This document shows positions 9,701 through 16,729 of a DNA stretch of 35,408 nt, piece after piece. Location: NCBI GenBank assembly GCA_009908845.1, contig JAAAOQ010000017.1, forward strand, positions 1 through 35,408, written 5' to 3'. Within the stretch, counting starts at the first letter, position 1. Each line of letters opens with the position of its first letter. The DNA is from Gammaproteobacteria bacterium. Its GTDB lineage: Bacteria > Pseudomonadota > Gammaproteobacteria > Chromatiales > Chromatiaceae. Position numbers and translations under genes: made by a program. A model generated the notes under the pieces. It made no database searches. It was given only the letters and a program-made list of their open reading frames with translations, and was not told the origin of the DNA.

Positions 9701-10546
9701 TCAGAGCTCGAGAAAGGCAGAGACGACATCCTGGGTCGTCCTCAGTGTCAGCTCGACGACTGGGCGAAGGTCATCGACCTCCAGCCCGGTGCGCCGCCAA
9801 TGTGTCTCACTGAGGACCGGGACGGCGCGGGTCCCACTGGTCCCGATGCGGAGACTGTTGGCGATGATGTCGGCGACGTGCGTGGCGCTGGTCTCAAGGC
9901 GATAGTCGTCCTCGCCGAGATCGTGGTGGCGACCGGCGGCCTCGCAATAGACGGCCGGGATCTGCCACTGTGTCAGCAGCGCTGCGCCGACCTCGGTGTG
10001 CGTGGTGCCGAGCATCTGTGCCTCGAGTGTCTGCAGGTCGGCGCGATGCTCGCGATGCGCTTGGAGAGCCTGGCCCATCGTCTCCGGCTCGAGGAGATAG
10101 AGCGGGAGTCGGCCGATGTCGTGGAGCAGGCCCGCGAGATAGAAGCGTTCAGCGCCGGTCTGCCCGAGCCGACGAGCAATCGCGCGGCTGGCGACGCCGG
10201 TTGCGATGCTGTGCTCCCAGAACGACCGCATCGAGACCGCGCCGAGCGGGATATCGCGGAAGACCGAGACGACACTGGTTGCGAGTATGATCCGGTGGAC
10301 CTCTTCGGTTCCAATCATCGTCAACGCGCGCGGCAGGCTCTCGACCTTGGCGACGAGCCCGTAGAGGGCGCTGTTCGCGACACGGAGGATGCGGGCGCTC
10401 AGCGCCGTATCCGTCTCCAAGACGGACGCGACTGCGTCTAATGAGCCGTCGGGTCTTTCGAGCGCATTGCGCGCTTGATGGTAGATCGCGGGGAGTGAAG
10501 GCAACTCATCGAGCCGCTCGAGCAATCGCTCCCCGCTTGGCTGCAT
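9701..10546 (-). CDS. HDOD-domain signalling protein
   Basis: 281 residues. The HDOD family is an HD-related fold found in bacterial signalling proteins, mostly non-catalytic. Recognisable parts are LDELPSLPAIYHQARNALE at the N-terminus and DTALSARILRVANSALYG, the family hallmark. Also visible are the helix with TMIGTEEVHRIILATSV, then FWEHSIATGVASRAIA and FYLAGLLHDIGRLPLY, which keeps an HD pair. The C-terminal part (about 190-280) includes HTEVGAALLTQWQIP. I chose ATG 10546 because TAGG sits about eight bases upstream; GTG 10552 is too close to it. It lies nine bases after the small upstream gene and eight before the EAL gene, so the three are probably cotranscribed and share a c-di-GMP or taxis-related role. 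Exact function unknown. Confidence 0.86.
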   Translation of the reverse strand: MQPSGERLLERLDELPSLPAIYHQARNALERPDGSLDAVASVLETDTALSARILRVANSALYGLVAKVESLPRALTMIGTEEVHRIILATSVVSVFRDIPLGAVSMRSFWEHSIATGVASRAIARRLGQTGAERFYLAGLLHDIGRLPLYLLEPETMGQALQAHREHRADLQTLEAQMLGTTHTEVGAALLTQWQIPAVYCEAAGRHHDLGEDDYRLETSATHVADIIANSLRIGTSGTRAVPVLSETHWRRTGLEVDDLRPVVELTLRTTQDVVSAFLEL

Positions 10547-10555
10547 CGCCACGGC

Positions 10556-10879
10556 CTAGTGCTGCTGCAGGGCGCGCTCGAGACAGATCTCATAGAGTGC
10601 TTGAACCGCCGGATGCTCGCGGTTGCTGAGCGCGAACTGGTTGTCAAGCATCTCGCTGAGTGCCTCATGAGAGCGGTGTCTTGCTGCCGTTGCGGTGTCC
10701 GGAGCGCCCGAGAGGCTCACCGGCGCTTCGGTAATGCCCCAACACTTGAGCGCCCGAATACTCCGCTCATTGATCAGGGTGCCTGCCCGCAGCAGCACGA
10801 GGCCATTGGGGTCGTAAAGGTCGGCCTCGAGCACCATGCCCGGCTGGATTTGATCCAGTTTCTTGGTTGGCAAACCCAT
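10556..10879 (-). CDS. Small conserved protein, first gene of HDOD-EAL unit
   Basis: 107 residues from ATG 10879, which has GGAG nine bases upstream. The N-terminal part (KKLDQIQPGMVLEADLYDP, then GLVLLRAGTLINERSIRALKCWGI) matches the small beta-rich module often found in front of HD-GYP or HDOD domains, where the pattern PGMVL...G.LLL..G..I....I..L...GI is common. The C-terminal half is helical (about 65-105) with no recognised motif. There is no signal peptide or membrane segment. I infer that it is a partner or a detached N-terminal module of the HDOD protein, whose gene starts nine bases after this stop. An upstream ATG at 10945 would add an Arg/Pro-rich segment and has weaker support. 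Confidence 0.65.
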   Translation of the reverse strand: MGLPTKKLDQIQPGMVLEADLYDPNGLVLLRAGTLINERSIRALKCWGITEAPVSLSGAPDTATAARHRSHEALSEMLDNQFALSNREHPAVQALYEICLERALQQH

Positions 10880-11101
10880 CGCTGGCTGCTCCGGTCGTTG
10901 TCCATCGTCGTCGGCCGATCGCCTTGGACACCGGGAGGGCTGCATTGGCAGTGGCCAGAGCGCAGCTCGAGAGTCACTCGGCCGAGGTCGCCTAGCGGCG
11001 GCTGAGTGCCGGACATCCGATGCCTCATAACCGGATGGTAGCAGATTTCATCTTGCGTTCTAGAGACGTTTTGAGATGGACCCCAACGGGGCCCGATGGC
11101 C

Positions 11102-12334
11102 TCATGCATAGACCGGCTGAAAGTCGGCTGGCTGACCATCCGTGTCAACCGCGGGCCGGTCCTGATCCCAGTATGGCGATAGCTTACGCAGCTGTGCGAC
11201 GACGGGCGGCACCGCCGCGATTACCCGCTCGATCTCGGCAGGGGTCGTGTAGCGCGAGAGCGAGAAACGGGTGGTGCCATGCGCGGCGGTGTAGGGGATG
11301 CCCATCGCGCGCATCACATGGCTCGGCTCCAGCGAGCCCGAGGTGCAGGCCGAGCCGCTGGAGGCGGCGATGCCGAGCTTGTTCAGCAGCAGCAGGATCG
11401 CCTCGCCCTCGATGAACTCGAAGGCGATGTTGCTGGTGTTCGGAAGCCGGTTGCCGGGATCGCCGGTGACGAAGCTGTTCGGGACCACCTCGAGGAGGCG
11501 CTGCTCGAGCTGGTCGCGCAGCGCGGCCACCTGCCTGCGCTCGGTCTCCAGATGGGCTTGCGCGAGCTCACAGGCCTTGCCGAGCGCAACGATCGAGGCG
11601 CTGTTCTCGGTGCCGGCGCGGCGGCCACGCTCCTGATGACCGCCGCGCAGCAGCGGGCGGAAGCGGGTGCCGCGGCGCAGGTAGAGCACGCCGATGCCCT
11701 TGGGCGCGTGCAGTTTATGGCCCGAGAGCGAGAGCATGTCGATCGCGGTGGTCTTCAGGTCCATCGGCACCTTGCCGACCGCCTGGACCGCATCGGTATG
11801 GAAGAGGACGCCGGCCGCTTTCGCCATCTCGGCCATCGCCTCGACCGGGAACAGGGTGCCGGTCTCGTTGTTGGCCCACATCACCGAGACGATCGCGACG
11901 CGCTCGCTCAGCACCGCCCGATACTGATCGAGATCGAGCCGCCCCTTCTCGTCGACGGTCAGGTAGTGGACCTGATAACCGTCCTTCTCGAGGTGCTCGC
12001 AGAGGCTGAGCACGGCAGGGTGCTCGACCACGGTGGTGATGAGCTCGCGGCGCTCGGGCTGGGCCTTCAAGGCCGAGAGGATCGCGGTGGAGTCGGACTC
12101 GGTGCCGCAGGAGGTGAAGACGATCTCGGAGTCGAGCTCGGCGCCGAGCAGGGCCTGTACCTGCTGGCGGGCGGTCTTGATCGCGCGTCCGACGCGGTCG
12201 CCGAACTGGTGCATGGACGAAGCATTGCCGAACTGCTCGGTGAAGTAGGGGAGCATCGCCTCGACGACCTCCGGCGCCACCATCGTGGTGGCGTTGTTGT
12301 CGAGGTAGATGCCTTGATTCTGGTCGCTGGGCAT
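11102..12334 (-). CDS. nifS: Nitrogenase-type cysteine desulfurase NifS
   Basis: 410 residues. This PLP enzyme takes sulfur from cysteine and hands it to NifU for Fe-S cluster assembly. Visible signatures are IYLDNNATTMVAPEV at the N-terminus, TSCGTESDSTAI, VMWANNETGTLFPV, HTDAVQAVGK, the PLP lysine in LSLSGHKLHAPKG, and the catalytic Cys330 in SSGSACTSGSLEPSHVM. The short loop around this cysteine fits the NifS/IscS group. Start ATG 12334 places the protein at the usual NifS length; it has an AGAG-like site about ten bases upstream. An in-frame ATG at 12379 would add 15 residues without a visible ribosome site. It lies 72 bases after nifU and is presumably cotranscribed from the nifU sigma-54 promoter. 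Adjacency to NifU supports nifS over iscS. Confidence 0.93.
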   Translation of the reverse strand: MPSDQNQGIYLDNNATTMVAPEVVEAMLPYFTEQFGNASSMHQFGDRVGRAIKTARQQVQALLGAELDSEIVFTSCGTESDSTAILSALKAQPERRELITTVVEHPAVLSLCEHLEKDGYQVHYLTVDEKGRLDLDQYRAVLSERVAIVSVMWANNETGTLFPVEAMAEMAKAAGVLFHTDAVQAVGKVPMDLKTTAIDMLSLSGHKLHAPKGIGVLYLRRGTRFRPLLRGGHQERGRRAGTENSASIVALGKACELAQAHLETERRQVAALRDQLEQRLLEVVPNSFVTGDPGNRLPNTSNIAFEFIEGEAILLLLNKLGIAASSGSACTSGSLEPSHVMRAMGIPYTAAHGTTRFSLSRYTTPAEIERVIAAVPPVVAQLRKLSPYWDQDRPAVDTDGQPADFQPVYA

Positions 12335-12406
12335 GATGGTCGGTCTCTGGCTAAAGCTGAAGGTCGTCCACTCGGCCATTTTATGAGTGGTGCCAGACGC
12401 AGGCGC

Positions 12407-13354
12407 TCAGGCGCTCTTGGCCATGGCCTGCGCCGGCAGCACCCGGACTAGCTCGCCGAGGTCCTCGCAGATGCGCTCCTGAATCCCGCCGAGCGTGACC
12501 GAGGCGAGCTGACAGCCGGAGCAGGCGCCGGTCATCTTGACGAAGATGTTCTTGCCGTCGATATCAATCAGCTCGACATCGCCGTGGTCGCGCTGCAGGT
12601 TCGGCCGGATCGCTTCGAGCGTCTGCTCGATGCGCCGGATGCGCGCCAGATTGCCGAGCTTGGGCTTGGCCTCGTCGGCCGGCGCAGACGCTTGCTTGTG
12701 TGTCGGCATGACCGGCATCCCGACGGCAACGCGCTGGCGCTCCGGTGCAGGAGCGGGTGGCGCGGACGGCTGGAAACGGCGCCCCTGCTCGGCGAGGACG
12801 CGGGCAAGGACCTCCTCGATGCCCTCGTGGCAGGCCGAGCAGCCGCCGCCGGCCTTGGTGTAGTGGGTCACCTCCTCGACCGAGCTGAGACCGTTCGCGC
12901 GGATGGTCTCTTCGATCAGTACCTCGTCCACGGCGAAGCACTTGCAGACCATCGCGCCCTCTTCGTGATCGTCGGTCCAGACCTCGCCGCGGTAGTTGGC
13001 CACGGCTGCCTGCAGGGCCTCGCGGCCCATCACCGAGCAGTGCATCTTCTCGGGCGGCAGGCCGTCGAGGTAATCGGCGATGTCCTGGTTGCTGACCTCG
13101 AGCGCCTGCTCGAGGGTCATGCCCTTGATGAGCTCGGTCAGGGCCGAGCTCGATGCGATCGCCGAACCGCAGCCGAAGGTCTGGAAGCCGGCGTCCTGGA
13201 TGGTCTCGGTCTCGGGATCGACCTTGAGGGTCAGACGCAGCGCGTCGCCGCACGAGAGCGAGCCGACCTCGCCGATCGCGTTGGCCTCAGCGACGGCACC
13301 GGCATTGCGTGGATTGAAGAAGTGTTCTTTGACGGTCTCTGAGTAGTCCCACAT
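12407..13354 (-). CDS. nifU: Fe-S cluster scaffold protein NifU
   Basis: 315 residues with the complete three-part NifU architecture. The N-terminal IscU-like domain has Cys35, Cys62 and Cys106 (SLSCGD, FGCGSA, MHCSV). The central domain has the permanent [2Fe-2S] ligands Cys137, Cys139, Cys172 and Cys175 (VCKCF and GGCSACHEG). After a Pro/Ala linker (about 195-230), the C-terminal Nfu domain carries Cys278 and Cys281 ([11 protein letters not shown]). The first seven cysteines have the same numbering as I recall for Azotobacter vinelandii NifU. It builds clusters from sulfur supplied by NifS for nitrogenase. ATG 13354 has GGAG seven bases upstream. A sigma-54 promoter at 13405-13421 and a NifA-type site at 13481-13496 indicate control by NifA. 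Confidence 0.96.
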   Translation of the reverse strand: MWDYSETVKEHFFNPRNAGAVAEANAIGEVGSLSCGDALRLTLKVDPETETIQDAGFQTFGCGSAIASSSALTELIKGMTLEQALEVSNQDIADYLDGLPPEKMHCSVMGREALQAAVANYRGEVWTDDHEEGAMVCKCFAVDEVLIEETIRANGLSSVEEVTHYTKAGGGCSACHEGIEEVLARVLAEQGRRFQPSAPPAPAPERQRVAVGMPVMPTHKQASAPADEAKPKLGNLARIRRIEQTLEAIRPNLQRDHGDVELIDIDGKNIFVKMTGACSGCQLASVTLGGIQERICEDLGELVRVLPAQAMAKSA

Positions 13355-13404
13355 GGTTTGGCTCCGAACAGGTTATCGATTGCGAATCGTCATTACTGCT
13401 CCGA

Positions 13405-13421
13405 AGCAAATCCCGGGCCTG
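13405..13421 (-). promoter_or_regulatory. Predicted sigma-54 promoter of nifUS
   Basis: On the minus strand the site reads CAGGCCCGGGATTTGCT. It has GG (13419-13418) and GC (13407-13406) separated by exactly ten bases, as sigma-54 requires, with a good -12 element (TTTGC) and a weaker -24 element (AGGCCC against TGGCAC). Transcription would start near 13394, about 40 bases before nifU. The NifA-type site 60 bases upstream supports the call. Confidence 0.7.
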
Positions 13422-13480
13422 TTGCCAAATTTTTTTAGATCATTGAAAGAGATATGATTTTCGTGATTGCTAGAGAGGTT

Positions 13481-13496
13481 TGTCGCAGTTGCGACA
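13481..13496. promoter_or_regulatory. NifA upstream activator sequence for nifUS
   Basis: TGTCGCAGTTGCGACA fits the NifA consensus TGT-N10-ACA. It is also a perfect 7-bp inverted repeat (TGTCGCA, gt, TGCGACA), stronger than the consensus demands. It lies about 60 bases upstream of the -24 element, within the usual range for activation by DNA looping. An AT-rich stretch between them could bind IHF, but I see no clean IHF consensus. Confidence 0.75.
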
Positions 13497-13570
13497 AGCT
13501 CAAGCCGACAAGGGTGGGTCTGAGTCGTTGTCGCTGTCCTGCTTGCTCCGGTGCGCTGGGCTAAGCTATG

Positions 13571-13594
13571 CGCGCCCTGCGTCAGTCGGGCGCG
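13571..13594. repeat. 7-bp hairpin upstream of the PAS/aerotaxis pair
   Basis: CGCGCCC (13571-13577) and GGGCGCG (13588-13594) are perfectly complementary with a 10-base loop. It lies 100 bases upstream of the PAS gene and on the far side of the NifA site from nifU. It may separate the divergent promoters or act as an operator; the role is unknown. Confidence 0.35.
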
Positions 13595-13693
13595 ATGCGA
13601 GCGAGGGGTAAGCTGCACGATGATGGGCGCTGCGCTGGCTGCACCGAGGCTGGAGAGCAACGATGATCAATGTGAAATCGAGCGGGGGAACCG

Positions 13694-14215
13694 ATGGCGA
13701 AAGAGCTCTATCTTTCCGGTAAGGAAAGGGTGATGACCGATGATGAGATCATCGTCAGCAAGACCGATCTCAAAGGCCATATCACCTATGGCAACGACGT
13801 ATTCTGCAATATCGCCGACTACAGTACGAAAGAGATCATCGGCGCGCCGCACAGCATCCTGCGGCATCCCGAGATGCCGAGATGCATCTTCAAGCTGTTT
13901 TGGGAACGGATTGAGTCGGGGCGAGAGATCTTCGCTTACGTCGTGAATCGTGGGAAACAGGGTGACCATTATTGGGTCCTGGCGCATGTGACACCGAGCT
14001 TCGATGCCAACGGCAAGATCACCGGCTATCACTCCAACCGGCGAAAAGCGACGAACGCTGCTGTGAAAGCGATCAAGGTACTCTATGCGACCTTGTTAGC
14101 TGAAGAGGCCAAAGCGAGCGACCGCAAGACCGGCTTGCGCAATAGCTATCAACGGCTGCAAGAAATACTAAAAGAGAAGGGTGTCGATTATGACGAGTTT
14201 GTCCTCGCTCTCTAG
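13694..14215 (+). CDS. Aer-type PAS sensor protein (CetB-like half of split receptor)
   Basis: 173 residues. It is a single PAS domain (about 15-125) of the Aer class followed by a helical tail. Aer hallmarks are KTDLKGHITYGNDVF, the IIGAPHSILRHPEMP helix, and RGKQGDHYWVLAHVTPSFD with the conserved Trp, then GYHSNRRKA. In E. coli Aer this fold binds FAD and reports redox state and oxygen; FAD binding here is inferred. There is no membrane segment or signalling domain, so it needs a partner, and the following chemoreceptor gene overlaps its 3' end by 26 bases. Campylobacter CetB (PAS only) and CetA (receptor) have the same arrangement. ATG 13694 has a strong GGGGGA four bases upstream. Confidence 0.9.
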   Translation: MAKELYLSGKERVMTDDEIIVSKTDLKGHITYGNDVFCNIADYSTKEIIGAPHSILRHPEMPRCIFKLFWERIESGREIFAYVVNRGKQGDHYWVLAHVTPSFDANGKITGYHSNRRKATNAAVKAIKVLYATLLAEEAKASDRKTGLRNSYQRLQEILKEKGVDYDEFVLAL

Positions 14216-15752
14216 GCTCAAACTGACGCTGGTTCTGCTGTGGCTGCTGTTCGCCCTCTTCGCGCTGTACACGGCGGTCGCGCACGGCCTGATCTACGCG
14301 CCGATCGGCTTCGTGGCCCTGGCGACCGCGGTGTTGGTGGTCGCGCTGCGGGCACATGCCCGCCTCAGTGGATTCTTGCACGAGACCACTGAGGTCTGCG
14401 CGCGGATCAGGTCGGGCGATTTCGAGGCGCGCGTCATCAATCTCGACGAAGAGGACGCATTGCGCCAGCTCTCGGACAATGTCAATGGCGCGATCGACAT
14501 CTGCGATGCCTTCGTGCGCGAGTCACTCTTGGCGATGCAGGCGGCGAGCGAAGGCCGCTATTATCGCAAGATCCGTCAAGAGGGGATGCTCGGCATGTTT
14601 TCTCACAGCGTCGAAGGCATCAATCGGGCGATCGATTTCTTGAAAGAGAAGGATGAGGCCGATGCGCGGAACAAGAGGATGGTCGCGCTGACGATCGAGC
14701 GGATCAGGCGGCTGGTCGAGAGCGCCTCGCACGGCAATCTCGATGAGCGCATCGAGAGCGATGGCTTCGAGGGCGAGTACCAAGAGCTGGTCACTAATAT
14801 GAATGGGTTGATGGAGACGATCAGCGATCCGTTGAAGGAATCGATTCGCGTCCTCGAGAAGCTGTCCGAGGGCGACCTGACCGACGAGGTCAGGGAGCGG
14901 TACGAGGGCGTTTTCGATGACATCAAACAGGCGGTCAACAATACCATTGCCCGGCTCGAGCGCATCGTCGCCGAGATCCAGCTGGCCTCGACCTCGGTGA
15001 AGGATTCCGCGGACGGCATCTCGTCTGCGAGCCTCGATCTGTCACGGCGGACCGAGAATCAGTCGTCGAGTCTGGCGCAGACGGCCTCGGCGATGGAGCA
15101 GATCACCGCGACCGTCGAGCAGAATACGAGCAGCGCGCGCATGGTGAACGAGGTCTCGCTCAAGGCGAAGGAGGTCGCGCTGCAGGGGCGGCAGGTCATG
15201 AAGGAGGCGGTCGAGTCGATGTCCCTGATCAGCGCCTCGTCCGAAAAGATCGCGCACATCAGCCATCTGATCGATGAGATCGCGTCGCAGACCAACCTGC
15301 TCGCGATCAACGCGGCGGTCGAGGCCTCGCGCGCGGGAGAGGCGGGCCGGGGATTTGCGGTCGTTGCCGAGGAGGTGCGCTCGCTGGCGCGTCGCTCGTC
15401 GGATGCCTCGAAGGAGATCAGGGCCTTGAATCAGGAGAGCATGGCGCAGGTCAAGGCCGGAAACGAACATGTCGAGAACGCCGGCGACCTGCTCGATAAG
15501 ATCGTCGGGTCGGTCGCGGCACTCACCGAGCGGATCACCGAGATCACTTCAGCGAGCGAAGAGCAGACCATTGGCATCAACGAAATCAACGCGGCGATCG
15601 CAAACATGGATCAGGTGACCCAAGAGAACGTCACCATGGTGAAGCAGAACAGCGATGCCGCAGGGTCGCTCACTGAGCTCGCCGACGATCTCAATCAGCT
15701 GATCACCTTCTTCCAACTCGATGCCGCGCGGGCGAGCGCGGCGACGGCCTAG
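14190..15752 (+). CDS. Chemoreceptor without periplasmic domain (CetA-like partner of PAS protein)
   Basis: 520 residues. Two adjacent membrane helices (about 10-28 and 32-50) are joined by a very short loop, so there is no external ligand domain. This is the topology of Aer and CetA, which receive signals from a cytoplasmic PAS domain. Several HAMP-like repeats follow (IRSGDFEARV, GNLDERIES, SEGDLTDEV) to about 250. The methyl-accepting domain has LIDEIASQTNLLAINAAVEA and [17 protein letters not shown], the CheA/CheW-binding tip. No C-terminal CheR-docking peptide is present (ends AATA). ATG 14190 has AAGG about ten bases upstream, inside the PAS gene; GTG 14181 is too close to that site. 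The overlap implies translational coupling. It meets the diguanylate cyclase gene tail to tail with only 14 bases between the stops. Confidence 0.92.
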   Translation: MTSLSSLSRLKLTLVLLWLLFALFALYTAVAHGLIYAPIGFVALATAVLVVALRAHARLSGFLHETTEVCARIRSGDFEARVINLDEEDALRQLSDNVNGAIDICDAFVRESLLAMQAASEGRYYRKIRQEGMLGMFSHSVEGINRAIDFLKEKDEADARNKRMVALTIERIRRLVESASHGNLDERIESDGFEGEYQELVTNMNGLMETISDPLKESIRVLEKLSEGDLTDEVRERYEGVFDDIKQAVNNTIARLERIVAEIQLASTSVKDSADGISSASLDLSRRTENQSSSLAQTASAMEQITATVEQNTSSARMVNEVSLKAKEVALQGRQVMKEAVESMSLISASSEKIAHISHLIDEIASQTNLLAINAAVEASRAGEAGRGFAVVAEEVRSLARRSSDASKEIRALNQESMAQVKAGNEHVENAGDLLDKIVGSVAALTERITEITSASEEQTIGINEINAAIANMDQVTQENVTMVKQNSDAAGSLTELADDLNQLITFFQLDAARASAATA

Positions 15753-15766
15753 CCGGGGGCTGCTCA

Positions 15767-16729
15767 TCAGGGCTCCAGCTCGGGCTCGACGCCATCTGTC
15801 TGAACGGGCGTGCTCGGCACGCCCTCGCAGCGGGCCTGGCGGCAACGGTTGCGTCCGTCCCGCTTGGCTTGATAGAGGGCCTGATCGGCGGCCTCGAGCA
15901 ACAGCGCGCGGTCACCGATTGGGGCCGCGGCAGCCGCAACGCCAATGCTGACGGTGACATGGTCCGCGGTCTGCGAGTCGGCGTGGGGTAATCCGGCCTC
16001 AGCGACCGCATGCCGTGCGCGCTCGGCGATGGTGCAGCCGCCTTGGGCGTCGGTATTGGGCAGCATCAACACGAATTCCTCACCCCCATAGCGTGCGACC
16101 AGATCGGCGGGTCGGTGCAACGCCCGTCGCAAGACCGCGGCGACCTGGCGGAGGCAATTGTCGCCGGCGCCATGGCCGTAATGGTCGTTATAGGCCTTGA
16201 AGTGATCGACGTCGATCATCGCGAGGGCGAGGGGCTGCTGGTCGCGGCCTAGACGCGCCCATTCTTGCTCGAACAACAGGTCGAATCGGCGTCGGTTCGG
16301 GATATTGGTCAGGCCGTCCAGTTGAGCCAGGTTCTCGAGCAGGTCGGTTTTCAGCTTCAGGCTGAGATGCGTCTTGACCCGCGCGCGCACGACCGGAATG
16401 TGGAATGGTTTGTTGATGTAGTCGACCGCGCCGACATCGAGGCCAAAGGCCTCATCCTCGATGCTGCTCTTGGCGGTGACGAAGATCACCGGGATGCTGC
16501 TCGTAGCCTGATCGGCCTTGAGCTGTTGGCAGACCTGATAGCCATCCATGCCTGGCATCATCACATCGAGCAGGATCAGATCCGGCGGGTCAGCGGAGCG
16601 CGCGATCTCGAGCGCCTTGGTCCCTTGGGTGGCGACGCGCACCCGATAGTCCGCTTTGAGCGCCTCGGCAAGCAATTGGATGTTTGCCGGGGTGTTGTCG
16701 ACAATGAGCACAGAGGCCGTGGTAGACAT
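15767..16729 (-). CDS. Receiver-GGDEF diguanylate cyclase
   Basis: 320 residues. The receiver domain (about 5-120) has phospho-acceptor Asp55 in LILLDVMMPGMDG, Thr in FVTAKSS and Lys in YINKPF. The GGDEF domain (about 135-300) has LDGLTNIPNRRRFD, IDVDHFKAYND for metal and base binding, and an intact GGEEF at 215-219. The product-inhibition site RPAD lies five residues upstream of GGEEF. It should therefore make c-di-GMP under phosphorylation control and be feedback-inhibited. Its ATG follows the TAG stop of the hybrid kinase with no intervening base, so the kinase (or a phosphorelay from it) is the obvious phosphate source. The C-terminal tail after 300 is Pro/Glu-rich and probably disordered. 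Confidence 0.93.
   Translation of the reverse strand: MSTTASVLIVDNTPANIQLLAEALKADYRVRVATQGTKALEIARSADPPDLILLDVMMPGMDGYQVCQQLKADQATSSIPVIFVTAKSSIEDEAFGLDVGAVDYINKPFHIPVVRARVKTHLSLKLKTDLLENLAQLDGLTNIPNRRRFDLLFEQEWARLGRDQQPLALAMIDVDHFKAYNDHYGHGAGDNCLRQVAAVLRRALHRPADLVARYGGEEFVLMLPNTDAQGGCTIAERARHAVAEAGLPHADSQTADHVTVSIGVAAAAAPIGDRALLLEAADQALYQAKRDGRNRCRQARCEGVPSTPVQTDGVEPELEP

Noticed and set aside
11279-12451. 390-codon plus-strand open frame
   Set aside because: It is antisense to nifS and the end of nifU, both unmistakable, and its translation looks like a reverse-frame shadow.
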